Below the pieces are notes generated by a model, which did not search any database, was not told the DNA's origin, and worked only from the letters and a program-made list of their open reading frames with translations. Positions 52,354 through 61,961 of a stretch of DNA of 64,000 nt are shown here, piece by piece. Each line of letters starts with the position of its first letter. The stretch's first letter is position 1. This stretch comes from Pseudomonas chlororaphis (GTDB lineage Bacteria; Pseudomonadota; Gammaproteobacteria; Pseudomonadales; Pseudomonadaceae): contig CP011020.1 of the NCBI GenBank assembly GCA_001023535.1, positions 6,085,218-6,149,217 on the forward strand. The letters are read 5' to 3'. The position numbers were made by a program, and so were the translations under genes.

Positions 52354-53007
52354 TTATTGCGGGATGAAGCAACGCCCGAACATGCCAAGCGCCACGTCGA
52401 CCCGTTGGTCGATCTGCTCGTCGGACCAGCTTTGTTGCACGCCCAGGGTGAACAGCTTGAGCGGCTGCGAAATCAGCAGCGCGTCGATCAACTCGATGGC
52501 CGGCTCGACATCCTGCTGCGCCAGCAAGCCCTTGCCCGCAGCCTTGCCCAGCCAACCCCGCAACAGGCCCAGGCAACGCTCGGCCCCTTCCTGGTACCAG
52601 ATTTGCGCAATCCCCGGCGCATGTTCGCGTCCCTGGGCGGCCATGAGGTAAAGCCCCAGCGCCAACGGCGACAGCGTCAACCGTGCCCATAACGTCAGGT
52701 ACATGCGCAGCTCGCTGAGCAGATCCTCGGCGCTGTCGATGCCACTTTCCAGCAGCAGCTCAAGGGTCGACAGGTCCCGCGCAACCAACTTCGAGAGCAG
52801 TTGCTCCTTGCTCGCCACCAGTTGGTACAGGGTTTTCTTCGAAATGCCGGCAGCACGGGCAATGGCGTCCATGGTGACGTTGGCAAAATGACCGCTGCCG
52901 AGTATCTGCGCCGCGGCGTCCAGCAACAGGCTCATCTGCTCTTCACGGCTGCGGACCGGCGGACGACCGCGAACGGGCTTGACGGGTTGCGAGGGGGTTG
53001 CGGGCAT
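52354..53007 (-). CDS. TetR-family regulator
   Basis: About 217 residues from ATG 53007, with AGGA upstream; the frame is open to 53061. Helix-turn-helix: FANVTMDAIARAAGISKKTLYQLVASKEQL at about residues 40-70, after a basic Pro/Arg-rich start. The C-terminal ligand domain is helical and unspecific. It follows the esterase gene and is convergent with the sigma-54 activator gene (16-bp gap). It may control the calB-esterase operon. Confidence 0.85.
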   Translation of the reverse strand: MPATPSQPVKPVRGRPPVRSREEQMSLLLDAAAQILGSGHFANVTMDAIARAAGISKKTLYQLVASKEQLLSKLVARDLSTLELLLESGIDSAEDLLSELRMYLTLWARLTLSPLALGLYLMAAQGREHAPGIAQIWYQEGAERCLGLLRGWLGKAAGKGLLAQQDVEPAIELIDALLISQPLKLFTLGVQQSWSDEQIDQRVDVALGMFGRCFIPQ

Positions 53008-53098
53008 GGTGGGTCCTGGTGAGTGGCAGCGGGTGAGTCTGCCACAGGTTAAATCGGGCACCTAACCTGTGGCGAGGGCGCGTGCTCGCGCCCCTCCC

Positions 53099-54040
53099 TC
53101 AAACAACGGCCCCCTCGCCAGCGCTACCCTCCCGCGCCATCGCCGCTGCGCGAAACGCCTCGCCCAGCGCAGTTTCGATAACCCCCCAGGCCTCCTGCGC
53201 TGAAGCCTCCGGGCCGAGGTGGGTGAACATGTGATCGCAGCCTGCGAACATCCGCTCGTTGACTGCCACACCGGCCTGGCGCAATTTCTCGGCATAGGCC
53301 TCGCCTTCGGCGCGCAGGATGTCATGTTCGGCCGTGATCAGCGTGGTCGCGGGCATGCCCCGCAATGCCTCGACGCTCGCCAGCAACGGCGACACCAACG
53401 GGTCGCGAGCGTGATCGGGATCGCTCAGGTAACAGCCATTGAAAAAGCGCACCAGCCCGGCCCCGAGCAATGGTTTGTCGAGGCTCGAACGCTTCAGGCC
53501 GGGGTCCTGGAGCAGGTCCAGGACCGCATAGTCAATCACCTGGTGCACCACCCGCAGCCGCTGATGCCCCCGTGCCAGGTTGGCCACCCCGGTGGCCAGG
53601 TTGCCGCCGGCGCTGTGCCCACCGACGGCCATGCGTTGGGGGTCGATGCCCAGGCTTGCCGATTGCCCGGCCAACCATTCAAGCACCGCGAAGCTCTGTC
53701 GCAAGCCCGCGGGAAATGGATGCTCGGGCGCCAGGACGTAGTCCAGGTTGACCACCAGGCAATCCAGATTGTGCGCCAGACGCCGACAATAGCTGTCGTC
53801 ATGCTCCGGCACGCCAGCGACGAAACCGCCGCCGTGCAGGTTCAGGTACACCGGCAAGCGCGCCCCGTCCGAAGTCGCCGGCCAGTAGAACAACGCCCGC
53901 GCCGGTCCCCAGGACGTCGGGATGAACCGCGCCTCGACCGCACGCAGCGGGTACTGCGCCGAGTCGTAGACGAACTTGCCTTTCATGCGCTTGGCAAAGG
54001 CGCGCAACAGCTTGGCCTTGAGGGTTTGAGGCAACGTCAT
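53099..54040 (-). CDS. Alpha/beta hydrolase, hormone-sensitive lipase type
   Basis: 313 residues. Oxyanion motif HGGGF (NLHGGGFVAG) near residue 70, nucleophile elbow G-H-S-A-G-G near residues 141-146, catalytic Asp in TAEHDIL and His in GCDHMF. These mark the HSL family of carboxylesterases. It starts 18 bp after the calB stop, so it is cotranscribed; it may split esters of phenylpropanoids. Substrate inferred from context. Confidence 0.87.
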   Translation of the reverse strand: MTLPQTLKAKLLRAFAKRMKGKFVYDSAQYPLRAVEARFIPTSWGPARALFYWPATSDGARLPVYLNLHGGGFVAGVPEHDDSYCRRLAHNLDCLVVNLDYVLAPEHPFPAGLRQSFAVLEWLAGQSASLGIDPQRMAVGGHSAGGNLATGVANLARGHQRLRVVHQVIDYAVLDLLQDPGLKRSSLDKPLLGAGLVRFFNGCYLSDPDHARDPLVSPLLASVEALRGMPATTLITAEHDILRAEGEAYAEKLRQAGVAVNERMFAGCDHMFTHLGPEASAQEAWGVIETALGEAFRAAAMAREGSAGEGAVV

Positions 54041-54058
54041 GATCAGGCTCCCGGCGGC

Positions 54059-55501
54059 TCAGTGGGCCGTCAACAATTGATCCAGCAGGCCGTGGACCAT
54101 CGGCCCATACGGCGCGCGCATCGCCAGGTTGGATTCACCCACCGGGCTTTGCACCACCACTGCCTTGGCATGGCTGAACGTGCGGAAACCATGGGCACCG
54201 TGATAAGCCCCCATGCCGGCGTGCCCCACGCCGCCGAACGGCAACGCCTCGAACAGCACATGGCTCATGACGTCGTTGATCACCACGCCACCGGAGGTCG
54301 TGCGTTGCAGCACCTGCTGGCGCTCGCTGGCGTCCTCGCCAAAGTAATAGGCCGCCAGGGGCCGGGGTTGCCCGTTGACGTAGTCGATCGCCGTGGCGAA
54401 ATCCTGGTAGGTCTTGATCGGCAACAGCGGGCCGAAAATCTCCTCGCGCATCACCTGCATGTGCTCGTTGGGGTTGAGCACCAGGGTCGGGGCGATCTTG
54501 CGGATCTCGCGATCGTTCAGGTCTTCCTGCTCCGGGTTGATCTCGATCAGCCGCGCGCCCTTGGCATGGGCATCGACCAGGTAGCCTTGCAGGCGGCCGA
54601 AATTGCGCGGGTTGATGATGGAGGTGTAGTCCGGGTTGTCGCGCAGCGTCGGGTACATCTGGGCGACGAAGCGGATGGCCTCGACGGTGAAGTCTTCCAG
54701 CCACTCTTGCGGCAGCAGCACGTAGTCTGGCGCCAGGCAGATCTGGCCGGCGTTCAGGGTTTTCACCGTCATCACCCGCTGGACCACGGTCGCCAGGTCG
54801 GCACTGCGCGAGACCAACACCGGCGACTTGCCGCCCAACTCCAGGGTCACCGGCACCAGATTGTCCGAGGCGGCGCGCATGATGTGCCGCGCCACCGACG
54901 TGCCGCCGGTAAAAATCAAGTGATCGAACGGCTGCGCACTGAACAATGCGCCGAGCTCGGCCCCACCCAGCACCGTGGTCAGCTCGTGTTCGTCGAAGTA
55001 ACGGGCGATCAGCTCGGCCAACAGCGCCGAGGTGCGCGGCGTCAGCTCGGACGGCTTGAGCATGGCCCGGTTACCGGCGGCGAAGATGCTGGCCAGCGGG
55101 CCGAACGCCAACACGACAGGGAAATTCCACGGGCTGATCACCCCCACCACGCCCAGCGGCTGATACTCGACCCGTGCCTCGCAACCCGGGAACGGCGCCG
55201 GATGGGGTTCGGATTGCGCCCACTCGGCCAGGTGCTCCCGGCAATGCTTGAGGCTTGCCACGGAGCCTGCGATATCGGTCAGCAGCGTCTGTTCGCGACT
55301 GCGGTGGCCAAAGTCCGCCGACACCGCCGCGACGATGGCTTCGCGGTTGTCCAGCAACAAGGCGATCGCCCGGTCAAGTCGATCACGGCGCAGCGCCAGG
55401 CTGGGCGGCCCCTCATCCAGATGGGCACGTTTCATTCGGGCGAGCGCCGCAGCGAGTTGTTCGGCGCTGACGGCCGTATCGTGGTGACCGAGGATGCTCA
55501 T
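54059..55501 (-). CDS. calB: Coniferyl-aldehyde dehydrogenase
   Basis: 480 residues. MSILG start, RMKRAHLDEGP, SREQTLLTDIAGSVASLKHCREHLAEW, and ESNLAMRAPYG near the C-terminus follow the CalB proteins known from Pseudomonas sp. HR199 and relatives, as recalled. Active-site Glu in LELGGKSP and Cys in NAGQICLAPDY. It oxidises coniferyl aldehyde to ferulic acid with NAD(P)+. First gene of the calB-esterase(-TetR) operon, with a sigma-54-type promoter about 210 bp upstream. Confidence 0.87.
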   Translation of the reverse strand: MSILGHHDTAVSAEQLAAALARMKRAHLDEGPPSLALRRDRLDRAIALLLDNREAIVAAVSADFGHRSREQTLLTDIAGSVASLKHCREHLAEWAQSEPHPAPFPGCEARVEYQPLGVVGVISPWNFPVVLAFGPLASIFAAGNRAMLKPSELTPRTSALLAELIARYFDEHELTTVLGGAELGALFSAQPFDHLIFTGGTSVARHIMRAASDNLVPVTLELGGKSPVLVSRSADLATVVQRVMTVKTLNAGQICLAPDYVLLPQEWLEDFTVEAIRFVAQMYPTLRDNPDYTSIINPRNFGRLQGYLVDAHAKGARLIEINPEQEDLNDREIRKIAPTLVLNPNEHMQVMREEIFGPLLPIKTYQDFATAIDYVNGQPRPLAAYYFGEDASERQQVLQRTTSGGVVINDVMSHVLFEALPFGGVGHAGMGAYHGAHGFRTFSHAKAVVVQSPVGESNLAMRAPYGPMVHGLLDQLLTAH

Positions 55502-55711
55502 GGCGTATCTTCCTGCTGGTTAATTGTTATGAGTCAGTACTAAATGCCCGGCAAGACAGCCACCTCTGCTGCCTCGCCGGGCGAGTATGACAAAAAACCA
55601 GACAAAGGAAACCATTAAGTTTCCTAACTTTAAAAAAGCGACATGAGGCCTTTAACCCCATAAAACGAAGGCTAATGGCTGGAAGGGATAGCCGCGCGGT
55701 TCAGTGGCCGC

Positions 55712-55727
55712 AGCAAGCAAGAAGCCA
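55712..55727 (-). promoter_or_regulatory. Sigma-54 (-24/-12) promoter candidate of calB
   Basis: On the minus strand TGGCTTCTTGCTTGCT keeps GG and GC at the right spacing with TTGCT. It implies a leader of about 200 nt before the calB ATG. Confidence 0.6.
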
Positions 55728-55773
55728 TCCGGATGGGTTGTGGACAGCGGCGCAATACGCAAGCTCTTGATAA

Positions 55774-55794
55774 ATGATTAATTACATTAATCAT
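55774..55794. promoter_or_regulatory. Perfect palindrome upstream of calB, candidate activator site
   Basis: ATGATTAAT and ATTAATCAT, exact inverses, flank TAC. It is about 70 bp upstream of the -12 element. A related sequence lies upstream of calA at 50482. Confidence 0.6.
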
Positions 55795-55843
55795 AGATGA
55801 TGACCCAGCGAAGCCAACGAGGCCTCGCCGGGATGGCAGCCCA

Positions 55844-56920
55844 CTAATGCTGCGAGGGAAACACCGGCGCCTGGTCCTGCTGCTCAGCCGTGGCTTCCAA
55901 CGACCGCCCCGCAAGCGTCTGCAGGTACAACGCAAGCACGAACCCGGGCGCTGTCGCCAAGGCGACGTCGACGGGCGGGCTGACGCTGTCGGGGATCAAC
56001 TTGCCGCTCGTGTCCTGCTCCTCGTTCAGTTCCTGCTCCACCTTCAGCCCATACCGCTTGAACTGCACGAACCGCGGATCGGTGACCGCGACGGCCGCCA
56101 GCGGATCCCAGAAGTACAGGTACTTGCCGATGCCGGGGGCGATGGTCGAACTTTGCAGGACCTGGGTGAGGAACTGCGCGACCGGGTTTTGGATGCGCGA
56201 GAGCTGGGCGACGAAATCCTGGCTGATGGGGATCTGGTTGCAGGCGTTCAGCGCAACCAATTGCACCCGGTTCCCGCCGCCAAAGACGTATTGCGCGCCG
56301 AGTGGGTCAACGAAAATGTTCCACTCGGCGACTTTGTTGGTGTAGTACGGCGTGTCGCCCAGGGTATCGATGATGTTCCCTCCGGCACCGGGCTGGACGT
56401 ACTCCGGCAGCAGGTTGCCACCCATCATGACGATGCGCTCGACCTTGCTGGCCAGCAGGTCTCGCAGCGTCCTGTCCGTCCTGGCCTGCAAAAACAAATG
56501 CCCCCAGGTCGTGCCGCCGCCGATCATCAGCACGGTAAAGGGTTGCTTGGCGTTCTCCAGGGTTTCCCTGAGAAAGGCCACCGCATCCGTTCTCGTGGGG
56601 TTGGGGTTCGCCCGGGGAAACCGTGCGTCGTAATGCTGGTCCGCCGCCTGGCGAGTTTCGAATGGAAAGGTGTTGCTGTAGACCATGGGCCGCTGGAAGC
56701 CGGCGACCACGGGGATCCGCTCGACTTCAGGGTCTTCGAACAGCGTGAGGAAGTGGCTGATGTTCGCCACGCCATGGCTCAGGTGCACGGCACCCACGCC
56801 GGTGACGGTGATGCCTTCGACCTTGACCGCGTGGTGCTTGAGCAAATAGCCGATGGCCAGGTAGTCGTCGAAGTCGACATCAGTATCGACGAGCACGTGT
56901 GTGAGGGGTTGTACCGACAT
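55844..56920 (-). CDS. Inosine-uridine preferring nucleoside hydrolase family protein
   Basis: About 358 residues from ATG 56920 (AGGAGG upstream); the frame is open to 56953. The Ca2+-binding aspartate cluster appears as D-T-D-V-D-F-D-D near residues 11-18, followed by AIGYLLKHHAVKVEGITVTG; TPYYTNKVAEWNIFVDP is the second conserved block. These enzymes cleave N-ribosides. It is longer than the usual 310-320 residues and has divergent spacing, so its substrate may differ. A porin gene lies upstream on the same strand. Confidence 0.82.
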   Translation of the reverse strand: MSVQPLTHVLVDTDVDFDDYLAIGYLLKHHAVKVEGITVTGVGAVHLSHGVANISHFLTLFEDPEVERIPVVAGFQRPMVYSNTFPFETRQAADQHYDARFPRANPNPTRTDAVAFLRETLENAKQPFTVLMIGGGTTWGHLFLQARTDRTLRDLLASKVERIVMMGGNLLPEYVQPGAGGNIIDTLGDTPYYTNKVAEWNIFVDPLGAQYVFGGGNRVQLVALNACNQIPISQDFVAQLSRIQNPVAQFLTQVLQSSTIAPGIGKYLYFWDPLAAVAVTDPRFVQFKRYGLKVEQELNEEQDTSGKLIPDSVSPPVDVALATAPGFVLALYLQTLAGRSLEATAEQQDQAPVFPSQH

Positions 56921-57094
56921 GTTGGCAGGCCTCCTGGCAATGGATGGGATCATCCTGATGTGCCAGCAAATGCTGGCATCGAGTTAAAAGTAGCACCTCC
57001 CGAAAAAAGCGAACGCTTAATGGCGTGGATTGCCTGGGGCGACAACCAACGTGACGAGGCACCGGCGTCCTCACCACGCAACGAGCGACCCGAC

Positions 57095-58336
57095 TTACCA
57101 GAGCGTCATCGTGTAGCTGACGATCAGGCGGTTTTCATCCAGGTCGTTGCCGAAGTTCGAGCGCACCGATGCGTTGCGCCATTTGAACCCCAGCCCCTTC
57201 AACGTCCCGTCTTGCACGACATAGGCAATGTCGGTGTTGCGCTCCCACTCCTTGCCTTCGCCGGGTGCGGCGCGCTGTACGTTGTCGCCGGAAATGTAGC
57301 GGGTCATGAAGGTCAGGCCCGGTACGCCCAGCGATGCAAAGTTGTAGTCATAGCGGGCCTGCCACGAACGCTCGTCGATGTTGGCGAAGTCGCCGATCTG
57401 CACGAAGTTGACCAGGTACGGGTCACTGCGACTGATGTAGGGGAACGGGTCGTCGCCGCTCATGCGCTGGTAGCCCAGGCCCAGTGCATGCCCGGCGAAG
57501 CCATAGGTGAACAGCGCGCCAAAGGCCTGGTTGTCGAGGTTGCGGAAGTTGCCATCTTCGGTACTGCGCGAGTAACGCACATCACTCTTGAGCGACTGGC
57601 CCGCCCCCAGGTCCAGGGTATGCACGAACCCCAGGTAGTTTTGCTGGTAGATGTCCTGCAATTTGCCATAGCGGTACTGCGCCGTCAGGTTCGGCAAGAA
57701 TTGATAATCCGCCCCGGCAAACTGGAATTTGTCGCTGTTGCCGCCGATGCGGTTGGCACTCATGTCCTGGTAATCGGTGGAGTCGACGACATTGATCTGC
57801 GTAAACTGCCCGCCCGTCAGCTTCAACCGGTCGATTTCCTGCACGCTGGCCAGTCCCCCCTTGAAGGTTGCTGGCAGCAGGCGCGTGTCGTTGGAGCTCA
57901 CCACCGGGTCCTTGATCTGCAAGGTCCCCACCTTCAGGGTGCTGTTGGACACGCGCACCTTGGCAGTCAGGCCCAGTTCGCCATAACGGTCTTGAGAACC
58001 GCCGGACAAATCCGCAGGCAACAGATTGGTGCCCGCCGTGCCGCCGCCGGAGTCCAGTTTGAAACCCGCCATGCCCAGGGCGTCCAGGCCAAACCCCACG
58101 GTACCTGCGGTGTAGCCCGACTCCAGGCGCAGCAAGAAGCCCTGCGCCCATTCTTCGGCCTTGTCCCGCGCCCCTGTCTGGCGGAAGTCGCGGTTGAAGT
58201 AATAGTTGCGCGCTTCCAGGCTGCCTTTGCTGTCGGCGATGAAATCCGCGTGGGCGCTTGGCGCTCCGGCCAGGCTCAAGCCCAGCAGTGTACCGACGGG
58301 CTTATAGATCCACGTGAGGGAGGTGAACTGTCGCAT
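57095..58336 (-). CDS. OprD-family outer-membrane porin
   Basis: About 413 residues from ATG 58336 (AAAGGAG upstream). The signal peptide ends near APSAHA-DF. The start of the mature part (DFIADSKGSLEARNYYFNRDFR) and EWAQGFLLRLESGYTAGTVGFGLDALGMAGFKLDSG are typical of OprD porins, which take up amino acids, aromatic acids and other small carboxylates. The terminal residues YTMTLW fit a barrel end. Substrate unknown; the neighbouring LysR gene is divergent and may control it. Confidence 0.9.
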   Translation of the reverse strand: MRQFTSLTWIYKPVGTLLGLSLAGAPSAHADFIADSKGSLEARNYYFNRDFRQTGARDKAEEWAQGFLLRLESGYTAGTVGFGLDALGMAGFKLDSGGGTAGTNLLPADLSGGSQDRYGELGLTAKVRVSNSTLKVGTLQIKDPVVSSNDTRLLPATFKGGLASVQEIDRLKLTGGQFTQINVVDSTDYQDMSANRIGGNSDKFQFAGADYQFLPNLTAQYRYGKLQDIYQQNYLGFVHTLDLGAGQSLKSDVRYSRSTEDGNFRNLDNQAFGALFTYGFAGHALGLGYQRMSGDDPFPYISRSDPYLVNFVQIGDFANIDERSWQARYDYNFASLGVPGLTFMTRYISGDNVQRAAPGEGKEWERNTDIAYVVQDGTLKGLGFKWRNASVRSNFGNDLDENRLIVSYTMTLW

Positions 58337-58587
58337 GGGTGCTCCTTTTGCGGGCACGAACGAACCCGCTCGGGGCGTCGTTTGCGTCCGATGTTTTTAT
58401 TGTGAAGGCGCTGTGCTGGGAAACGGACGCAGTAGCCTGCGTCGTGGAGCGGATTCTTTGCGCCGCGCTCTGGGAGCGTCAAACGGGAAAAAAGCCGCAT
58501 CGGACATAAGAAAATTTGATGCCCTGATCAAGCGGTTCTGGAGTAACAATTGCAACCATAAGAACGACAAGTACCAAGAGAGCCTTC

Positions 58588-59529
58588 ATGAACCTCAAAT
58601 TCCTCGAAACCTTCGTCTGGGTCGCCCGGCTGCAAAGCTTCAGCCTCACCGCCGAGAAAATGTTCAGCACCCAGGCGGCGATCTCCAGCCGGATCGCCTC
58701 ATTGGAAGAAGAGCTGGGGCTGCGCCTGTTCGTGCGTGACTCGCGAGGGGTGTCGCTGACGCCCGAAGGCTTGAAGGTACTCGACTACGCCGAGCAGATG
58801 CTGGAGGTCCAGCGCGCTTTGAAGCAATCGCTGGACACCCGCAGCCCTCAGCAAGGCCTGGTGCGCATCGGCGTGATGGACACAGTGATCCATACCTGGC
58901 TCAGTCCGTTGATGTCGATGCTGATGCAGGCCTTTCCCGCCGTCGAAATCGAAATAACCGCCGATGCCGCGCGCAACCTCTGCGAGCAACTGCAAAAGGG
59001 TTACCTGGACATCGTGTTCCAGACCGACCTGGTCCGCCACGAAAGCGTGCGCAACCTCGAACTCGCGCACTACCCCATGCACTGGGTGGCCGCCAGCCAC
59101 TCGATCTACGCTCGGCCCTATGCCTCGCTATTGGAGATGGCCAGCGAACGCATCATCACGTTCGTCAAGCAGTCGCGGCCGCACCAGGATGTGCTCAACC
59201 TGTTGTATGCCCATGGCGTTGGCGCGCCGCGGGTCAGTTGCGTCAACTCGGTGTCGGCCATGACCCGGCTGATTCGCGACGGCTTCGGCATCGGTGCCTT
59301 GCCCGCGGCCCTGGTGGCCAAGCCGCTGGCCAGCGGTGAATTGATCACCCTGGAACCCGGCACGGCTCTGCCCCAGCTTGACGTGGTGGCGTCCTGGCGC
59401 GCCGGGGTGGGGTTGGAACTGATCGAGAATATCGTCCAGATGAGTCGCCAGGTTGTCAGTCAGTACGCTATCGATGTCGGCCCGCAACGCATGGTCGCGG
59501 CACCGGGCCTGGCCGGTCATAACGTTTAG
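58588..59529 (+). CDS. LysR-family regulator, first of a paralogous pair
   Basis: 313 residues. N-terminal helix-turn-helix KFLETFVWVARLQSFSLTAEKMFSTQAAISSRIASLEEELG. The effector domain contains GVMDTVIHTWLSPLMSML, QKGYLDIVFQTDL, NSVSAMTRLIRDGFGIGALPAAL. It is closely similar throughout to the LysR protein at 61041. Divergent from the OprD gene and just upstream of the DUF1445 gene, so either may be its target. Confidence 0.9.
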   Translation: MNLKFLETFVWVARLQSFSLTAEKMFSTQAAISSRIASLEEELGLRLFVRDSRGVSLTPEGLKVLDYAEQMLEVQRALKQSLDTRSPQQGLVRIGVMDTVIHTWLSPLMSMLMQAFPAVEIEITADAARNLCEQLQKGYLDIVFQTDLVRHESVRNLELAHYPMHWVAASHSIYARPYASLLEMASERIITFVKQSRPHQDVLNLLYAHGVGAPRVSCVNSVSAMTRLIRDGFGIGALPAALVAKPLASGELITLEPGTALPQLDVVASWRAGVGLELIENIVQMSRQVVSQYAIDVGPQRMVAAPGLAGHNV

Positions 59530-59615
59530 TTGTCTGTGGGTACCACTATTCCTTGTTGGACGTCATCGCCCGGCCCCTCTAAAAAATGGGCCACCCATCC
59601 CTTGGAGATACCGCG

Positions 59616-60419
59616 ATGAGTCAACCCGCCCCGTCCTTCGAACAACTGCGCCAGTACGACCCGCTCGCCCTGCGCCAGAGCATTGCCGCCGGCCAATACC
59701 AAGGCCATACCAGTGGCCTGGGCCAGGGTCGGGTACAAGCCAACATCGTGATACTGCCCGGTGATTGGGCCACCGAGTTCCTGCGCTACTGCACCCTCAA
59801 TCGACAGGCCTGCCCGGTGCTCGACGTGACAGAGCCGGGTGATCCGTTCTTTCGCAACCTCGGCGCCGCCATCGATATCCGCCATGAGGTGCCCCGCTAC
59901 CGGGTCTATCGCCACGGCGAACTGAGCGAAGAGCCGCTGGACATCGAACACGTTTGGCAGGATGACCTTGTCGCCTTCGCCCTGGGCTGCTCGTTCTCGT
60001 TCGAACAACCGTTGCTCGAAGCCGGCATCTACCTCAGGCACATTGACCTGGGGCGCAACATCGCGATGTTCCGCACCAACATCGACACCCGTCCCACCGC
60101 CCGCCTCTCTGGCAAAATGGTCGTGACCATGCGCCCGATGAAAGCTGCCGCGGCGATCCAGGCGATCCAGATCACTGGACGCATGCCCAATGTCCACGGT
60201 GCCCCGGTGCACATCGGCGACCCGTCGCTGATCGGCATCCACGCCCTCGACGCACCGGACTATGGCGATGCCGTGCCGGTCGAAGCGGACGAGATCCCGG
60301 TGTTCTGGGCCTGTGGCGTGACACCCCAGTCGGTGGTCCAGGCGTCGCGCCCACCGTTGTGCATCACCCATGCGCCTGGCTGCATGCTGGTGACCGATTT
60401 GTGGAACCGCGACTTGTAA
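59616..60419 (+). CDS. DUF1445 family putative hydro-lyase (D-glutamate cyclase-like)
   Basis: About 267 residues from ATG 59616, preceded by GGAGATA; ATG 59586 is an alternative. Features of the family: [77 protein letters not shown]. These proteins are annotated as hydro-lyases and resemble mammalian D-glutamate cyclase. The pair with a SnoaL-like gene and two LysR genes suggests a small catabolic unit. Confidence 0.88.
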   Translation: MSQPAPSFEQLRQYDPLALRQSIAAGQYQGHTSGLGQGRVQANIVILPGDWATEFLRYCTLNRQACPVLDVTEPGDPFFRNLGAAIDIRHEVPRYRVYRHGELSEEPLDIEHVWQDDLVAFALGCSFSFEQPLLEAGIYLRHIDLGRNIAMFRTNIDTRPTARLSGKMVVTMRPMKAAAAIQAIQITGRMPNVHGAPVHIGDPSLIGIHALDAPDYGDAVPVEADEIPVFWACGVTPQSVVQASRPPLCITHAPGCMLVTDLWNRDL

Positions 60420-60457
60420 GCGTCTAGAAGGCCGCACTCACCTGACAGGAACAGACG

Positions 60458-61018
60458 ATGAACACCGTCCAGCAATCGATTCAAGCGTACATCAAGGCCA
60501 AGGATGGCAACCGCCCTCACCTGCTGGAGCAAGCGTTCGAGGCGCAGGCGATCCTCGACATGATCGTGCGCACCGGCGCCATCTCGTTTCCTGATCACGT
60601 CGAAGGCCGCGCGGCCATCGGCGAGGTGCTGGTCAGTCGTTTCGGCCAGACCTTCGAAAACATCTACACCTTTTGCCTGGGGTCGCCACCGGCAGCGAAC
60701 CTCGACCAGTTCCAATGCCCGTGGCTGGTGGCGATGTCTGGCAAGGACGGCGGCGAGGCGCGCGTCGGCTGTGGCACCTATGACTGGCAATTCGATCCGG
60801 TGTCCAAGCGGGTCGAGCGATTGACCATTACCCTCGAACACATGAAAACCCTGCCGCCGGACAACCTGCCGGCGATCATGGCCTGGGTTTCGCGACTGGA
60901 CTACCCATGGTGCAGCGTCGAAGCCGCCCTGGGCGACGTCCCCAACCTGGGCGAGCTTGGGGACGTGATCGAGTACCTGGCCAACCGGGAACACCTACGC
61001 GCGGCGCAACGGCCGTGA
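60458..61018 (+). CDS. SnoaL/NTF2-like hypothetical protein
   Basis: 186 residues. An N-terminal helix (IQAYIKAKDGNRPHLLEQAFEAQAIL) followed by the curved-sheet pattern of NTF2-like proteins (HVEGRAAIGEVLVSRFGQTFENIYTFCLG; RVGCGTYDWQFDP). It follows the DUF1445 gene by 38 bp in the same direction. No catalytic residues can be assigned; binding or isomerase roles are possible. Confidence 0.7.
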   Translation: MNTVQQSIQAYIKAKDGNRPHLLEQAFEAQAILDMIVRTGAISFPDHVEGRAAIGEVLVSRFGQTFENIYTFCLGSPPAANLDQFQCPWLVAMSGKDGGEARVGCGTYDWQFDPVSKRVERLTITLEHMKTLPPDNLPAIMAWVSRLDYPWCSVEAALGDVPNLGELGDVIEYLANREHLRAAQRP

Positions 61019-61040
61019 CCCACCCAAGGAGCCGCCTCGC

Positions 61041-61961
61041 GTGAACATCAAGTTTCTTGAAACCTTCGTCTGGGTCGCACGCCTGAAGAGTTTTCGCCTG
61101 ACGGCGGAGAAACTGTTCACCACCCAGGCTTCCGTCTCCAGTCGCATCGCGGCCCTGGAGGACGAGATGGGTGTGCGCCTGTTCGTGCGTGACGCCAAGG
61201 GTGTGTCGCTGACCTCCGAGGGCCAGCGGGTGTTGGAATATGCCGAACGCATCATGGACACCCTGCAAAGCATGAAGGCCGTGATCAAGGACCCGCGCCA
61301 GGTGCGCGGGCGAATTCGCATCGGCGCCATGGACACGGTCATTCACACCTGGCTCAGCCCCCTGGTGACACGCCTGATGGACTACTACCCGGCGCTGGAG
61401 ATCGAGCTGTCGGCCGACACCGCGAGCAACCTGTGCTCGCAACTGGAAAAGGGTTACCAGGACATCATTTTCCAGACCGACATCCTGCGCCTGGACAGCG
61501 TACGCAATGCACGGCTGGCCCGTTATCCGATGCATTGGCTGGTGCGCAGCGGCTCGGCCTATGACCGTCACTACGCGTCGCTGGAAGACCTGTCCCAGGA
61601 ACGCATCGTGACCTTTTCGCGCAATTCCCGGCCTCACCAGGACATCCTCAACCTGCTGCACTCGGCCAATATCGTCTCGCCGCGCATCAACTGCGTGAAC
61701 TCGGTGTCGGCCATCACCCGCCTGGTTCGCGACGGCTTCGGCATCGGCGCCATGCCGGCGGCGCTGGTCCTGGGTGAGCTGGCCCAGGGCACGCTGAAAC
61801 GGGTCGATGGCGTGCCGTTGCCTTCGGTGATGGACATCGTTGCCAGTTGGCGAACCGGCGCGGGCATGGAGCGGGTGGAAGAAGTCATCAGCCTGACCCG
61901 GGACGTGGTGGCGGAATTCGTCGCCGAACTGCCCACGGAATACCAACTGGCCGCCGACTAA
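61041..61961 (+). CDS. LysR-family regulator, second of a paralogous pair
   Basis: 306 residues. Nearly the same helix-turn-helix (KFLETFVWVARLKSFRLTAEKLFTTQASVSSRIAALEDEMG) and effector domain (GAMDTVIHTWLSPLVTRLM, NSVSAITRLVRDGFGIGAMPAALV) as the gene at 58588, with which it flanks the DUF1445 and SnoaL-like genes. Likely cotranscribed with the gene before it (22-bp gap). AGGAG precedes the start, which is GTG. Confidence 0.9.
   Translation: MNIKFLETFVWVARLKSFRLTAEKLFTTQASVSSRIAALEDEMGVRLFVRDAKGVSLTSEGQRVLEYAERIMDTLQSMKAVIKDPRQVRGRIRIGAMDTVIHTWLSPLVTRLMDYYPALEIELSADTASNLCSQLEKGYQDIIFQTDILRLDSVRNARLARYPMHWLVRSGSAYDRHYASLEDLSQERIVTFSRNSRPHQDILNLLHSANIVSPRINCVNSVSAITRLVRDGFGIGAMPAALVLGELAQGTLKRVDGVPLPSVMDIVASWRTGAGMERVEEVISLTRDVVAEFVAELPTEYQLAAD

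Noticed and set aside
53219..55543. 774-residue plus-strand frame across the esterase and calB genes
   Set aside because: Antisense to two genes with intact catalytic motifs; composition typical of a third-position GC artefact.
55847..58405. 852-residue plus-strand frame over the nucleoside hydrolase and porin genes
   Set aside because: Antisense shadow spanning two well-supported genes.
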